A DNA stretch of 64,000 nt from Deltaproteobacteria bacterium (GTDB lineage: Bacteria; Desulfobacterota; Desulfobacteria; Desulfobacterales; GCA-2748835), in the NCBI GenBank assembly GCA_002748835.1, contig PDTL01000022.1, positions 34,481-98,480 of the forward strand. The letters run 5' to 3'. Within the stretch, counting starts at the first letter, position 1, and the number at the start of each line of letters is the position of its first letter. Shown here one piece after another: positions 45,829 through 55,870 of the stretch. The position numbers and the translations under genes were made by a program. The notes beneath the pieces are model-generated. The model saw nothing but the letters and a program-made list of their open reading frames with translations. It had not been told where the DNA came from and did no database searches.

Positions 45829-46446
45829 TTGGAAGCAGCAACAATTCAGGCCGAACGGCGTGATAAAACGGGTAAGGGTATCTGCCGCGCATTGCGTAGA
45901 GAAGGTAAGATACCAGCCGTTATGTATGGCCCGGGTGTAGATCCTGTGGGCCTGTCCATTGACGGAAGAGACTTTGTAAACAAGATCCGCAATGAGAATA
46001 TTCTCCAGTCGATGATTGATCTGGTGGTTGACAATACCCCGGAAAAAACACTGATTCGTGACGTGCAGACCGATCCCCTGTCGGGTGATCCCATTCATGT
46101 CGATTTTTACAAGGTGGACATGAACCGCAAGGTGACCACCATGGTGAATGTGGAGACCGAAGGCAAATCCGTGGGTGAAGAATTTGGCGGACTGGTTCAG
46201 GTTATCCGTCGCCAGCTGGAAGTCAAGTGTCTGCCTGAAGACATCCCGGATGTCATCAAGGTTAATATTGAAGCGCTGAATATTGGCGACGCGATCCACG
46301 TCGAAGAAATTGAGGTAGACGCGGGTGTCGAGCTGGTTCATGAAGTGAACTTCACGGTGATCACCCTCGTTGGCGGAAAAGCCGCTGCTGCGGATGAAGA
46401 AGACGAATCAGATGAAGAAGCGGAAGCGGCCGTTGCGGAAGAATAG
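45829..46446 (+). CDS. rplY: Ribosomal protein bL25 of the Ctc type
   Basis: Binds 5S rRNA in the large ribosomal subunit. The 205-residue protein has the L25 domain (residues about 5-92; KTGKGICRALRREGKIPAVMYGPG) and the TL5/Ctc C-terminal domain, ending in a long acidic Glu/Asp/Ala tail. The start codon is TTG at 45829: AAGGAGG lies 6 bases before it, and no ATG or GTG is available upstream of the conserved domain. Order prs-ctc-pth is a common bacterial arrangement. Confidence 0.93.
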   Translation: MEAATIQAERRDKTGKGICRALRREGKIPAVMYGPGVDPVGLSIDGRDFVNKIRNENILQSMIDLVVDNTPEKTLIRDVQTDPLSGDPIHVDFYKVDMNRKVTTMVNVETEGKSVGEEFGGLVQVIRRQLEVKCLPEDIPDVIKVNIEALNIGDAIHVEEIEVDAGVELVHEVNFTVITLVGGKAAAADEEDESDEEAEAAVAEE

Positions 46447-46490
46447 CCCGGCAGTCTCTTTTCCTCTCATGGCGCTTGAACGGATAGCTG

Positions 46491-47087
46491 ATGGATTACG
46501 GAATACGTCTGGTTGCTGGATTGGGCAATCCGGGACCCGAATATGCAGCAACGCGTCATAATATCGGTTTTAGAGTCCTTGACCGATTGTCTGAACAGAC
46601 CGGAATACCACTGGATCGGAATAAGTTTAATGCGTGCTACGGGAAAGGGCGTTTTCATGGAATTGATCTTATTCTGATCACCCCGCAGTCCTTCATGAAC
46701 CGGAGTGGCGGACCGATCCGGCAGCTGAGTAGTTTTTACGGGGTTTCTGCTGAAGAAATCCTCATTGTTTATGATGATATCGATTTAGCGTTTAACCGTA
46801 TCAAGATTAAAGAGAAAGGAGGGCACGGAGGTCACAATGGGATCCGTTCGATCATCGACGTATTCGGTGACCGGAACTTCCCACGGCTTCGCGTTGGTAT
46901 CGGCAGGCCCGACGGAAAAAAGGATGTCAGCCATCATGTGCTGAGCCGATTTTCCCGGGAAGAAGCGGCGGAATTGCCCTTCCTGATCGAGACGGCTGCG
47001 GAGGCGGTAAAAACCATTGTCACGGATGGCCTGACAATGGGTATGAATCGGTTTAACAAGACGACTCGGAATTCTAACGCGAATTAA
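46491..47087 (+). CDS. pth: Peptidyl-tRNA hydrolase
   Basis: Frees tRNA from peptidyl-tRNAs that drop off the ribosome. The 198-residue enzyme has [20 protein letters not shown] with catalytic His23, [42 protein letters not shown] (here given as the two blocks DDIDLAF and GGHGGHNG) and VGIGRPDG. All catalytic residues are present. It sits between rplY and hppA, 14 bases before the latter. Confidence 0.95.
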   Translation: MDYGIRLVAGLGNPGPEYAATRHNIGFRVLDRLSEQTGIPLDRNKFNACYGKGRFHGIDLILITPQSFMNRSGGPIRQLSSFYGVSAEEILIVYDDIDLAFNRIKIKEKGGHGGHNGIRSIIDVFGDRNFPRLRVGIGRPDGKKDVSHHVLSRFSREEAAELPFLIETAAEAVKTIVTDGLTMGMNRFNKTTRNSNAN

Positions 47088-47101
47088 TTACGGAGGATAG
47101 A

Positions 47102-49114
47102 ATGCATTTTGTAATGGAAAACATTCCATTGGTATGCACCCTTGTGGGTGTAACGGGTATCCTTTTTTCTCTGATCCTGGCGGGTGTGGTAAAAGCGGCG
47201 CCTGCAGGCAACGAAACCATGACTGAAATTGCGACCGCTATTCAGGAAGGCGCGATTGCGTACCTGAACCGTCAGCTCAAGTCCATGGGCATCACCGGTA
47301 TTATTATTTTTGTGATTATTTATTTCTCGCTCGGTCCCATTACCGCCCTTGGTTTCGCCATCGGCGCGATCGCTTCCTTCATGGCTGGCTATATCGGTAT
47401 GCGCGTTTCCGTTCTGGCAAATGTACGGACGGCTGAAGCGGCTAAAAAAGGCATGCAGGCCGGCCTGAGCATGGCCTTCAAAGGCGGTTCCGTAACGGGT
47501 ATGATCGTTGCCGGTTTGGCGCTGACCTCTGTCGCTGGTTACTACACCTACTGCCAGGATGTTATCGCTCTGGTAGCCCTTGGTTTCGGTGGCAGCCTGA
47601 TCTCCATTTTTGCCCGTCTGGGCGGCGGTATCTTCACCAAGGGTGCTGACGTGGGTGCTGACCTTGTCGGTAAGGTTGAAGCCGGTATCCCCGAAGACGA
47701 TCCCCGTAACCCGGCGACCATCGCTGACAACGTCGGTGACAACGTTGGTGACTGTGCGGGTATGGCTGCTGACCTGTTCGAAACCTACGCGGTTACGGCT
47801 GTTGCCGCAATGCTGCTGGGTCACCTGCTGTTCCCGAAATTCGAAATGGCGACCCTGTTCCCGCTGATCCTGGGTGCTGTTTCCATCGTTGCTTCCATGA
47901 TTGCTACCTTCTTTGTCCGTCTGGGCAACAAGAGCGAATACATCATGGGTGCTTTGTACAAAGGGATGTTCGGTGCGGCCATCATCGCAGCTGCCGCGTT
48001 CTATTTTGTAACTGAAAAGTTCATGGTCGGTATCCCCGAGATTCCCGTAATGAACATTTATTATTGTACCCTGATCGGTCTGATCCTGACCGTGGGTATC
48101 GTTATCATCACCGAATACTATACCGGTATCTACAAGCCGGTGAAAGACATCGCGGAAGCGTCTACTACCGGTCACGGCACCAACATTATCGCCGGTCTGG
48201 CTGTTTCCATGCAGGCAACTGCGGCGCCGGTTCTGGCCATCTGCCTTGCCATTGGCATGTCGTATCACTTTGCGGGTCTGTACGGTATTGCCATGGCCGC
48301 CATGTCTATGCTGTCCATGACCGGTATGGTTATCGCCATCGACGCGTATGGTCCCATCACCGACAACGCGGGTGGTATTGCTGAAATGGCTGAAATGGAC
48401 GAATCTGTTCGTGCTGTCACCGATCCCCTGGATGCGGTTGGTAACACCACTAAAGCCGTCACCAAAGGCTATGCGATCGGTTCTGCGGGTCTGGCTGCCA
48501 TGGTTCTGTTTGCGGCTTATATTCTTGAATTCGCTATCAAAGGTAAGTCCGGTGCCATCAAGTTTGACCTGTCCGACGTCGATGTTATCATCGGTCTGTT
48601 CATCGGTGGTCTGCTGCCCTACCTGTTTGCTTCCATTGCAATGCGCGCTGTAGGTAATGCCGGTGGTGCCGTTGTTGAAGAAGTGCGCCGCCAGTTCCGT
48701 GAAATTCCGGGTATCATGGAAAAAACTGCCAAGCCCGACTATGCGGCCTGTGTTGATATTGTTACCCAGTTCGCTCTGCGCGAAATGATCGTTCCGGCCC
48801 TGCTGCCGGTTATCGCTCCGGTTCTGGTGGGCTTTTTCCTGGGTAAAGTTGCCCTGGGAGGTCTGCTCATCGGTTCCATCGTTACCGGTATCTTCGTGGC
48901 CCTGTCCATGACCACCGGTGGTGCGGCGTGGGACAACGCCAAGAAGTACATCGAAGATGATCATCTGGGTGGTAAAGGTTCAGACGCGCATAAAGCCGCT
49001 GTTACCGGTGACACTGTAGGCGATCCGTACAAAGATACAGCAGGTCCCGCAGTTAACCCGATGATCAAGATCCTCAACGTTGTTGCGCTGCTGATGGTTC
49101 CCTTCCTGATCTAG
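47102..49114 (+). CDS. hppA: Membrane proton-translocating pyrophosphatase, K+-independent type
   Basis: A 670-residue integral membrane pump with about 16 helices that uses pyrophosphate hydrolysis to move protons. The pyrophosphate site is in [20 protein letters not shown] and [13 protein letters not shown]. Lys451 in [16 protein letters not shown] marks the K+-independent class, where this lysine stands in for bound potassium; K+-dependent enzymes have Ala there. In sulfate reducers such a pump can recover energy from the pyrophosphate made by Sat. Codon use is as biased as in aprA, indicating high expression. GGAGG precedes the ATG. Confidence 0.96.
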   Translation: MHFVMENIPLVCTLVGVTGILFSLILAGVVKAAPAGNETMTEIATAIQEGAIAYLNRQLKSMGITGIIIFVIIYFSLGPITALGFAIGAIASFMAGYIGMRVSVLANVRTAEAAKKGMQAGLSMAFKGGSVTGMIVAGLALTSVAGYYTYCQDVIALVALGFGGSLISIFARLGGGIFTKGADVGADLVGKVEAGIPEDDPRNPATIADNVGDNVGDCAGMAADLFETYAVTAVAAMLLGHLLFPKFEMATLFPLILGAVSIVASMIATFFVRLGNKSEYIMGALYKGMFGAAIIAAAAFYFVTEKFMVGIPEIPVMNIYYCTLIGLILTVGIVIITEYYTGIYKPVKDIAEASTTGHGTNIIAGLAVSMQATAAPVLAICLAIGMSYHFAGLYGIAMAAMSMLSMTGMVIAIDAYGPITDNAGGIAEMAEMDESVRAVTDPLDAVGNTTKAVTKGYAIGSAGLAAMVLFAAYILEFAIKGKSGAIKFDLSDVDVIIGLFIGGLLPYLFASIAMRAVGNAGGAVVEEVRRQFREIPGIMEKTAKPDYAACVDIVTQFALREMIVPALLPVIAPVLVGFFLGKVALGGLLIGSIVTGIFVALSMTTGGAAWDNAKKYIEDDHLGGKGSDAHKAAVTGDTVGDPYKDTAGPAVNPMIKILNVVALLMVPFLI

Positions 49115-49171
49115 GATGCGGTTAACCGTCATCAGTCATCAATTGATGCACTGAGTTAACGGTATGTACTG

Positions 49172-49204
49172 AGGCCGGTATCACATTGATACCGGCCTTT
49201 TTTT
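49172..49204 (+). terminator. Terminator after hppA
   Basis: GGCCGGTATCA pairs with TGATACCGGCC around a 3-base loop and is followed by seven T residues. A very strong stem. Confidence 0.93.
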
Positions 49205-49291
49205 ATCGATAAATTCTGAATACAGCTTAATCCTAATAATTGTTTGAAATGCGCTTGGCGGGTCTACAGCTGAAAAGAATGGGGAGGCCTG

Positions 49292-49320
49292 TTGATTTGG
49301 AGCAGAGAGTATGATATATC
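49292..49320 (+). promoter_or_regulatory. Candidate promoter of carD
   Basis: TTGATT (49292-49297), 17-base spacer, TATATC (49315-49320), about 60 bases before carD. Both boxes match four of six consensus positions. Confidence 0.42.
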
Positions 49321-49381
49321 TTTTGCTTAAGCCTCAGTATCATTTTTATCTGATAACCCAAACCATATTGGCGGTGCATAA

Positions 49382-49918
49382 ATGGCAGAAAAAGCAAAAG
49401 TTACGGTGCGTGGCTCAGGTTGCACAAAATCGTTTCAGGTAGGTGACCTGGCGGTCTATCCGGCACATGGGGTTGGCCGTATCGAAGCAATCGAAAGTCA
49501 GGAAATCGGCGGTTGTAAACAGGACTTTTACATTATGAAGATCCTGGAGAATGATATGAAAATCATGATCCCCACCCGCAATGTTGATTCTGTCGGTCTG
49601 CGTGAGGTGATCGGAGAAAAAGAAATTTCTAAGGTGTATGAAATTATGCAGAATCAGAAGGATGCACCGGTGGATAATCAAACCTGGAACCGCAGGTACC
49701 GTGACTATATGGACAAGATCAAAACCGGATCTCTGTACGATGTGGCCGAAGTGTTCAGGGATCTGTTTCTGCTCAAGCTGACCAAGGATCTGTCGTTTGG
49801 TGAACGCAAACTGCTTGATACCGCACAGGGGTTATTGCTAAAGGAATTGTGCACAGCGAGAAACATGGATGAAACAGCCATGATGACGGAAATTGAATCC
49901 ATGTTCCAGCCGGTATAG
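49382..49918 (+). CDS. carD: CarD/CdnL-family transcriptional regulator
   Basis: A 178-residue RNA-polymerase-binding protein that stabilises open complexes, especially at rRNA promoters. The N-terminal RID domain (residues about 17-75) shows FQVGDLAVYPAHGVGRIEAIE and IPTRNVDSVGLR; the C-terminal half is helical (DLFLLKLTKDLSFGERKLLDTA). Length and layout are those of CdnL. A 16-residue N-terminal addition with one Cys precedes the domain. The start is followed by a pseudouridine synthase gene 34 bases after its stop. Confidence 0.92.
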   Translation: MAEKAKVTVRGSGCTKSFQVGDLAVYPAHGVGRIEAIESQEIGGCKQDFYIMKILENDMKIMIPTRNVDSVGLREVIGEKEISKVYEIMQNQKDAPVDNQTWNRRYRDYMDKIKTGSLYDVAEVFRDLFLLKLTKDLSFGERKLLDTAQGLLLKELCTARNMDETAMMTEIESMFQPV

Positions 49919-49952
49919 CAGGTTTTCTGCAGTTAAAAGTTAGTGTTAGCGT

Positions 49953-50948
49953 ATGATAATGGACAGTGGCGCTTTTCATATCTCTGTAGAGATCAGGGAT
50001 CATGGGAAGCGCCTTGATGTTTTGATGGCAGAACAACTTGGCGGATGCTCCCGGAGCACTGCGGTTCGACTGATTCAGGCGGGTCGGGTAAAGGTGGATG
50101 CGGTTGTCCGCAAGGCCGGCTATCGCGTGAAGGCGGGTGAACGCGTGGCCGGGTTTATCCCGCCGCCGGTTCTGATCGATACCGTGGTGCCAGAAAATAT
50201 ACCGATCGAGATCCTGTATGAGGATGCGGCGATCGCCGTGGTCAACAAACCACCCGGCCTGGTTGTTCACCCGGCCCCCGGGCATCTTTCAGGGACCCTG
50301 GTCAATGCGTTGCTCTACCACTGTCCGGATATCGCAGGTGTGGGCGGAGAACGGCGGCCGGGAATCGTTCACCGACTGGACAAGGATACCTCCGGTGTCA
50401 TGGTGGTTGCCAAACACCAGCGGGCGCACGAGATGCTCTCTGCGGCCTTTCAGGCACGGCAGGTGCAGAAAGTTTACCGGGCGGTTGTTTATGGGCGGTT
50501 ATTGCCGGCGTCAGGTACGATAACAGCGCCTATCGGCAGGCATCCGATGGACCGGAAACGCATGTGTGTTCAGCCGCAGGCGGGGCGCACAGCGGAAACC
50601 CACTGGCGCGTGGTGGCGGCTTCCGGTCCCCTGGCTGAGATCGAGGTGGTGCTGAAGACCGGGAGAACGCACCAGATCCGGGTCCATATGGAACACCTCG
50701 GGGCACCGCTTGTGGGCGATCCGGTGTATACCCGATACACGCCACGCGCTTCAGGGATGGGCCAGGAATGGGCAACGCTGGTGCGCGGAATCCGCCGGCA
50801 GATGCTTCATGCGAGCCGACTTGCTTTCACTCACCCGGAAACGAACAACAAAATGACGTTTCACGCAGCGCTGCCTGAAGATATGCAATCGGTGCTGACA
50901 CAGCTGAAGAATCGCGTGAAAACATTTGACAAGGTAAATGAAATCTGA
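49953..50948 (+). CDS. RluA-family (RluD-like) 23S rRNA pseudouridine synthase
   Basis: A 331-residue enzyme that isomerises uridines in 23S rRNA or tRNA. Residues about 15-65 are an S4 RNA-binding domain (KRLDVLMAEQLGGCSRSTAVRLI). The catalytic aspartate is in GIVHRLDKDTSGVMVVAK, and KTGRTHQIRVHMEHLG is the conserved RluA motif. The presence of S4 favours RluC/RluD over RluA; the target site cannot be fixed. Two close ATGs (49953 and 49959) are possible starts. Confidence 0.92.
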   Translation: MIMDSGAFHISVEIRDHGKRLDVLMAEQLGGCSRSTAVRLIQAGRVKVDAVVRKAGYRVKAGERVAGFIPPPVLIDTVVPENIPIEILYEDAAIAVVNKPPGLVVHPAPGHLSGTLVNALLYHCPDIAGVGGERRPGIVHRLDKDTSGVMVVAKHQRAHEMLSAAFQARQVQKVYRAVVYGRLLPASGTITAPIGRHPMDRKRMCVQPQAGRTAETHWRVVAASGPLAEIEVVLKTGRTHQIRVHMEHLGAPLVGDPVYTRYTPRASGMGQEWATLVRGIRRQMLHASRLAFTHPETNNKMTFHAALPEDMQSVLTQLKNRVKTFDKVNEI

Positions 50949-51282
50949 TTTTTTGTTCGGTATACACTTATGCAGTCAGCAAGGAGACGGTGCCGCCCGC
51001 GCGATAGTTCACCTTTTCTCATTTCTGCTGCTGCACCATAGCATTCTGTAGCGCTGATGAAGGTATCGATGGAAAGTGTGCTGATGCGCCTTCTCTATGG
51101 GAGGGTGGGTGTATAGTGTTTTCCTCGATTAACGGACGCTCAGTGATGATCTGCGTGTCTGCTTCGGTTATGCCTTTCAAAAACACGGAAAACCATTTTC
51201 CTGCTTTTTGATGGGAAGCTGGTGTGTTCTCCGTGTGAACGTGGATTGGCTGTTCGAAGCAGGACAGTTGAAGGAGCATCTC
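50949..51282 (+). other. Leader region of the nuo cluster
   Basis: No gene can be supported in these 334 bases. ACACGGA (51183-51189) and TCCGTGT (51230-51236) form an inverted repeat with a 40-base interior, close to nuoA. The promoter of the nuo operon should be here, but no pair of boxes stands out. Confidence 0.4.
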
Positions 51283-51678
51283 ATGTCGGAAACCTGCCTG
51301 ATCGATTACATGTATATCTTTTTTTTCCTGCTCGGGGGATTTCTGGCGGCATTTACCCCTTTTATCATTGCGCACCTGGTGCGCCCGAAAACCGTCAATT
51401 ACCTGAAAACCTTCCAGACGTACGAGTGTGGCATGACGCCGTTCGGAAATGCCTGGGATTTCCGTTACGGCGTCGCTTACTATCTGTATGCACTCATGTT
51501 TCTCGCATTTGACGTAGATATTCTCTATCTCTTTCCGGTGGCAGAAGCGTTTGACAAAATTTCAAGTGTCCGGTGTATTACGGAATTTTTCATTTTTATC
51601 GGCATTCTGGTGCTGGCGATTGTCTATGCCTGGGTCAAGGGGGTCTTTACGTGGGAAAAACAGAAAACCGTATTGTGA
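51283..51678 (+). CDS. nuoA: Complex I subunit NuoA
   Basis: A 131-residue, three-helix membrane subunit of the proton-pumping quinone oxidoreductase, lining the quinone region with NuoH, J and K. Conserved pieces are [20 protein letters not shown] and [28 protein letters not shown]. The ATG at 51283 has GAAGGAG 6 bases upstream and is preferred to the longer in-frame start at 51208. First gene of a 12-kb tightly packed cluster. Confidence 0.94.
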   Translation: MSETCLIDYMYIFFFLLGGFLAAFTPFIIAHLVRPKTVNYLKTFQTYECGMTPFGNAWDFRYGVAYYLYALMFLAFDVDILYLFPVAEAFDKISSVRCITEFFIFIGILVLAIVYAWVKGVFTWEKQKTVL

Positions 51679-52247
51679 ACATCAACGATTATGCACGCGG
51701 CCTGCGGTCGGCGTTCGAGGCAGGTGCCGAAACGCAGAGTGAAGGGCCCTTGTTGCGGTTGCCGTTGACGGATAAAATCCTCAAACTCTGTCAGGCGAAC
51801 TCTCTGTGGCCCATGACCTTCGGACTTGCCTGCTGCGCGATTGAAATGATGGCGGCGGGTATGGCACGGCTCGATATTGCCCGCTACGGGGCCGAGGTGT
51901 TCCGACCATCGGCCCGTCAGAGCGATCTTCTCATTGTATCCGGAACCGTGAGTAAAAAAATGGCGCCGGCGTTGATGACGCTGTACGAACAGATGCCGGC
52001 GCCCAAGTGGGTAATCGCCATGGGAAACTGCGCCATTTCCGGGGGGCCGTTTGCCGGTGAGCATAATTACAATGTGATCGAAGGGGTGGACAGGCTGATT
52101 CCGGTGGATGTCTACGTACCCGGCTGCCCGCCGCGTCCGGAAGGACTGATCGAAGGCATCCTGAGCCTCCAGGAAAAAATTACCGGCGAACGGCATCCCT
52201 TCCCCCAGAACAGGCATCCCCGTGAGTTGAAGGTGAAGCAGCCATGA
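51651..52247 (+). CDS. nuoB: Complex I subunit NuoB
   Basis: A 198-residue subunit carrying cluster N2, the last Fe-S centre before quinone. The ligands are in [19 protein letters not shown] and [11 protein letters not shown]. The GTG at 51651 has AAGGGGG 7 bases upstream and overlaps nuoA by 28 bases; a GTG at 51675 overlapping the nuoA TGA is the alternative. An ATG start would have to lie at 51573, deep inside nuoA, and is unlikely. Confidence 0.93.
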   Translation: MGKTENRIVNINDYARGLRSAFEAGAETQSEGPLLRLPLTDKILKLCQANSLWPMTFGLACCAIEMMAAGMARLDIARYGAEVFRPSARQSDLLIVSGTVSKKMAPALMTLYEQMPAPKWVIAMGNCAISGGPFAGEHNYNVIEGVDRLIPVDVYVPGCPPRPEGLIEGILSLQEKITGERHPFPQNRHPRELKVKQP

Positions 52248-52768
52248 CACAGTATGCGAAACTGATGGATCAGATCAAGGCCGTTGCCGCTTCAGTGGAG
52301 GAGGTTTCCCATGCGGTCCGCGGGTTCCATCTGGATGTACGGCTTCCAGGCAGCGCTGTGCGGGATGTGGCGCAGTTATTATATGAAAAAGAATTCTATC
52401 TGGTGTTTGTTTCAGCGGTTCATCATGCATCTGCCATCGAGGTGGTTTACCAGTACGGTCACTTCGAGACCCAGTACCGGATTCAGGTGCGGGCCGATGC
52501 GAGCAGTGAGGGTGTGATTCCCTCCATAGCGGACATCTTTCACGGCGCGAACTGGCATGAGCGGGAAACAAAGGACTTTTTCGGCGTCACGTTCGACGGA
52601 CACCCGAACCTGCAGCCGCTGCTGTTGGATGCATCGGACGCGGAATTGAAACCGCTACTGAAAACACTGGAAACGGTGAAACCGGCAACTGCACTGCAAT
52701 GGCAGCCGGCCGAATCCAAGAAGGGTAACGCACCGGCAAAGAAAGTCTCGAAAAAAGATGAGAATTGA
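52244..52768 (+). CDS. nuoC: Complex I subunit NuoC (30-kDa)
   Basis: A 174-residue peripheral-arm subunit next to NuoD and NuoB. The signature is [22 protein letters not shown] (split: [11 protein letters not shown] and KDFFGVTF), followed by [12 protein letters not shown]. The C-terminal 40 residues are a Lys/Ala-rich tail. It starts within the nuoB stop (4-base overlap). It is separate from nuoD, not fused as in some bacteria. Confidence 0.92.
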   Translation: MTQYAKLMDQIKAVAASVEEVSHAVRGFHLDVRLPGSAVRDVAQLLYEKEFYLVFVSAVHHASAIEVVYQYGHFETQYRIQVRADASSEGVIPSIADIFHGANWHERETKDFFGVTFDGHPNLQPLLLDASDAELKPLLKTLETVKPATALQWQPAESKKGNAPAKKVSKKDEN

Positions 52769-53864
52769 TCCCAAAAAGAATCGATTTTATTTGAATATGG
52801 GGCCGCAGCACCCGAGTACCCATGGCGTGCTCCGGGTGGTTCTTGAAATGGACGGTGAATATGTCATCGATCCTCAGCCGGATATCGGATTCGGGCACCG
52901 GATGCATGAAAAGATGGCCGAACTTCGGCCAGCTATGGCCTTTATGCCCAACACGGGCCGGATGGATTACGTGGGTGCCATGACCTACAATCACGGGTAT
53001 GTGTCGCTCATCGAGCGGTGTGCTGGTATCGAGGTGCCAGAGCGGGCCGAGTATATCCGGGTCATTGCCTGTGAGCTGAATCGGATCGCCAGTCATCTGC
53101 TGTGGCTGGGGGCCTATATTCTTGACCTGGGTGCCTTTACACCGATCCTCTACTGCTTTGATGATCGGGAGCAGATTCTCGATATCCTGGAAGCGGTCAC
53201 CGGTTCGCGGCTGACGTACAGTTATTTCCGCTTCGGCGGTGTTTACATGGATATCGATGAAAAATTTATCGAGCAGACCCGGGCGTTTATCACCCGCCTC
53301 AGAGGGCGGTTTCCCCTCTATCAACAACTGGTTACCGACAACATTATATTCCGCAAGCGTGTGGAAAAAAACGGCATCATCACAAAAGATATGGCCCGGC
53401 GCTATGGGGTGACCGGCGGCGTATTGCGGGGTTCGGGTATCTCGTTTGATGTGCGGAAAAACGAGCCCTACTCCATTTATGACCGGTTTGATTTTGACGT
53501 GCCGACAGGTGAAAACGGAGACGCCTTTGACCGGTACAGGGTGAAGGTTCTTGAAATGGAGCAAAGCCTCCGGATTGTCGAACAGGCGATCGAGCGAATA
53601 CCGGACGGTCCGGTGCGCGGGAAAGTGCCCAGGAGACTGAAACTGCCGGCGGGAAGTTATAATTTTGCCGTTGAGTCGGCCCGGGGTGAACTCTCCTATT
53701 ATCTGGTCAGTGACGGTAGTGATACGCCGTACCGACTCAAGGTACGGGTGCCGTCCTATTCCAACCTCAGCATTCTGCCTGAGCTGTGCCGGGGGATGTT
53801 GCTGGCGGATCTGGTGGCGGTCATCGGGAGTCTTGATTTGATTATTCCGGAAATCGACAGGTAG
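52758..53864 (+). CDS. nuoD: Complex I subunit NuoD (49-kDa)
   Basis: A 368-residue subunit descended from the large hydrogenase subunit; forms the quinone cavity with NuoB. MGPQHPSTHGVLRVVLEMDGE holds the quinone-binding His region, GFGHRMHEKMAE and ACELNRIASHLLWLG are further family blocks, and the chain ends in VIGSLDLIIPEIDR as usual. Hydrogenase nickel cysteines are absent, as expected. It overlaps nuoC by 11 bases. Confidence 0.95.
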   Translation: MRIDPKKNRFYLNMGPQHPSTHGVLRVVLEMDGEYVIDPQPDIGFGHRMHEKMAELRPAMAFMPNTGRMDYVGAMTYNHGYVSLIERCAGIEVPERAEYIRVIACELNRIASHLLWLGAYILDLGAFTPILYCFDDREQILDILEAVTGSRLTYSYFRFGGVYMDIDEKFIEQTRAFITRLRGRFPLYQQLVTDNIIFRKRVEKNGIITKDMARRYGVTGGVLRGSGISFDVRKNEPYSIYDRFDFDVPTGENGDAFDRYRVKVLEMEQSLRIVEQAIERIPDGPVRGKVPRRLKLPAGSYNFAVESARGELSYYLVSDGSDTPYRLKVRVPSYSNLSILPELCRGMLLADLVAVIGSLDLIIPEIDR

Positions 53865-53868
53865 GGAT

Positions 53869-54849
53869 ATGGAAACTGTTTCAGTCGGCTTAGTGATTGT
53901 TCGCATTGTCATTGCTGCGGTTGTGCTCATTACCTTTGGTTTTGTCAATGCCATTGTCATGGGGTACCTGGAGCGGAAAATTGCGGCCAAAATTCAGCGA
54001 CGGCCCGGACCCATGGAAGTCGGCTGGCAGGGGATCCTCCAGCTGATCGTTGACGGGTTCAAGATCATCTCAAAACAACTGATCATCCCCCGGGACGTGG
54101 ATCGGCGACTGTTCCGGATGGCACCGCTCCTTTCCTTCACACCGGTGGTGCTCCCCTTTATCGTGATTCCGTTCAGTGAAAAACTGCAGGCGCGGGATAT
54201 CAACCTGGGGCTGCTGTTCATCATTTCCGTTTCCTCGATCAATGTCATGACCATTCTGCTGGCCGGCTGGAGTTCAAACAACAAATACGCCATGTTCGGG
54301 GCCATGCGCTCGGTGGCCCAGAATATCGCGTTTGAGATTCCGGTGCTGCTCTCTCTGCTGACCATTGTGCTCATGACCAACACCTACAGCATGCAGGGAA
54401 TTGTCCATGCCCAGAGCAAGATCTGGTTCGTGCTGGTTCAGCCCCTGGCGTTTCTCATTTATTTTGTGGCCGGCATCGCGGAGACCAACCGGGCCCCCTT
54501 TGACCTGCCTGAAGCGGAGAGCGAACTGACCGCAGGGTTTCACACCGAGTACAGCGGGTTTGGCTTTTCCCTTTTTATGATGAGTGAATATGCCAACATG
54601 TTTCTGGTCTGTTCCATTGCGACGGTACTTTTCCTCGGCGGGTGGAAGGGAATTCCCCTGCCCATGGGCGAATACACCGGTGCCATATGGTTTTTGATGA
54701 AAGTGTATACGTTGATGCTGGTGATGGTCTGGATCCGCTGGACCTATCCCCGGGTTCGGTTTGATCAGCTGCTTAATTTTTCCTGGAAGTATCTGATCCC
54801 GTTTTCACTTGTCAACTTATTGATAACCGTTGTGATCGTGAAATTATGA
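53869..54849 (+). CDS. nuoH: Complex I subunit NuoH
   Basis: A 326-residue, eight-helix membrane subunit connecting the quinone site to the antiporter-like subunits. YLERKIAAKIQRRPGPMEVG is the amphipathic quinone-site helix region and ETNRAPFDLPEAESELTAGFHTEYSG (as ETNRAPFDLPEAE and GFHTEYSG) carries the charged residues that link to proton pumping. Typical length. Start 4 bases after the nuoD stop. Confidence 0.95.
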   Translation: METVSVGLVIVRIVIAAVVLITFGFVNAIVMGYLERKIAAKIQRRPGPMEVGWQGILQLIVDGFKIISKQLIIPRDVDRRLFRMAPLLSFTPVVLPFIVIPFSEKLQARDINLGLLFIISVSSINVMTILLAGWSSNNKYAMFGAMRSVAQNIAFEIPVLLSLLTIVLMTNTYSMQGIVHAQSKIWFVLVQPLAFLIYFVAGIAETNRAPFDLPEAESELTAGFHTEYSGFGFSLFMMSEYANMFLVCSIATVLFLGGWKGIPLPMGEYTGAIWFLMKVYTLMLVMVWIRWTYPRVRFDQLLNFSWKYLIPFSLVNLLITVVIVKL

Positions 54850-55286
54850 ACGCATATTTCAGAGAGTTGCTGGTGGGGGTAAAAAGCCTCCTGGTGGGGC
54901 TGAAGGTCACATTCAAGGCGTTTTGTGAGCCTGTGGTGACGGTTCAGTATCCGCGAGAGAAAATTGATGTCACACCCCATATCAGAGGCCATATCGAATT
55001 GGTGCCGGATCCGGAAACCGGTGCGTCGAAATGTGTTGTCTGCATGATGTGTGAAAAGAGCTGCCCGAGCCAGTGTATCTCGGCGATTGCTGAAAAACGG
55101 GAAGGGGTCAAGGGAAAAGTGTTGACGCATTTTATGCTGGATTTCACCCGGTGCAGCCTGTGCGGGATCTGTGTGGAATCCTGCAATAAAGGCGCCATCG
55201 CCTATTCCTCGGAATACGAACTTGCCGGCTTTTCCCGAGAAGACTTTCACATTGATCTGATCAAGCGTCTGGAGGAACGGAGATGA
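54846..55286 (+). CDS. nuoI: Complex I subunit NuoI (8Fe-8S ferredoxin-like)
   Basis: A 146-residue peripheral subunit with two [4Fe-4S] motifs, CVVCMMCEKSCPSQCI and CSLCGICVESCNKGAI, which relay electrons to NuoB. The first motif has an additional Cys. It is a little shorter than many NuoI proteins. Because nuoE, F and G are missing, NuoI may be the outermost Fe-S subunit and the entry point for electrons from ferredoxin. ATGA overlaps on both sides with nuoH and nuoJ. Confidence 0.93.
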   Translation: MNAYFRELLVGVKSLLVGLKVTFKAFCEPVVTVQYPREKIDVTPHIRGHIELVPDPETGASKCVVCMMCEKSCPSQCISAIAEKREGVKGKVLTHFMLDFTRCSLCGICVESCNKGAIAYSSEYELAGFSREDFHIDLIKRLEERR

Positions 55287-55870
55287 TGGTATTTGCGTAC
55301 ATTTCCGAAGCCCTGTTTTATGTGTTTATTCTTCTGGTGGCTTTCGGAGGGCTGGTCGCCGTCCGCGCCGGTCTGCTCATGCATGCGGTACTCGGTCTTG
55401 CCGTCAGCCTGCTGGGGGTTGCCGGGCTCTATTTTTATCTGGGCAGCATCTTCCTTACCCTGATGCAGGTGCTGATCTATGTGGGTGCCATCTGTATTGT
55501 GCTGGTCTTCGGTATCATGGTCGGATATACGCCGACCGAGGTTGCCGAAAAGAATATCAAGGGCGCCAAAAAACTGATCTTGGCCGCATGCGCCGGATGT
55601 TCCGCATTCTTCCTGCTGGCCTTTGTGGTGATCAGCACCGACTGGGCACCGGCCACAGACCGAGTCAAGGATTTTACCCTGGGACGGGTAGGTGAACAGC
55701 TCATGTATCAGTACTGCCTGGTGTTTGAACTGATTTCGGTGGTGCTGCTCGTGGCCATTGTCGGCTCTATCATCCTTGCCCGCAGCGAACGGAAAGGGGA
55801 TCAGGAAAAAAGTTATTACCTGGGCACACACAACCCGGATACCTATAACGCCGGAGGCGACGGACGATGA
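55283..55870 (+). CDS. nuoJ: Complex I subunit NuoJ
   Basis: A 195-residue membrane subunit with five helices. Family features include RAGLLMHAVLGLAVSLLGVAGLYFYLGS (as HAVLGLAVSLLGVAGLY) and the TM3 pi-bulge region LMQVLIYVGAICIVLVFGIM. Four-base overlaps with nuoI and nuoK show coupled translation. Confidence 0.93.
   Translation: MMVFAYISEALFYVFILLVAFGGLVAVRAGLLMHAVLGLAVSLLGVAGLYFYLGSIFLTLMQVLIYVGAICIVLVFGIMVGYTPTEVAEKNIKGAKKLILAACAGCSAFFLLAFVVISTDWAPATDRVKDFTLGRVGEQLMYQYCLVFELISVVLLVAIVGSIILARSERKGDQEKSYYLGTHNPDTYNAGGDGR

Noticed and set aside
47084..48964. 626-residue minus-strand frame opposite hppA
   Set aside because: Antisense shadow of a biased, highly expressed gene; composition dominated by Gly, Asp, His and Thr with no recognisable fold.
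51019..51375. 118-residue minus-strand frame upstream of and into nuoA
   Set aside because: Overlaps the start of nuoA in antisense, has no homology and no convincing start signal.
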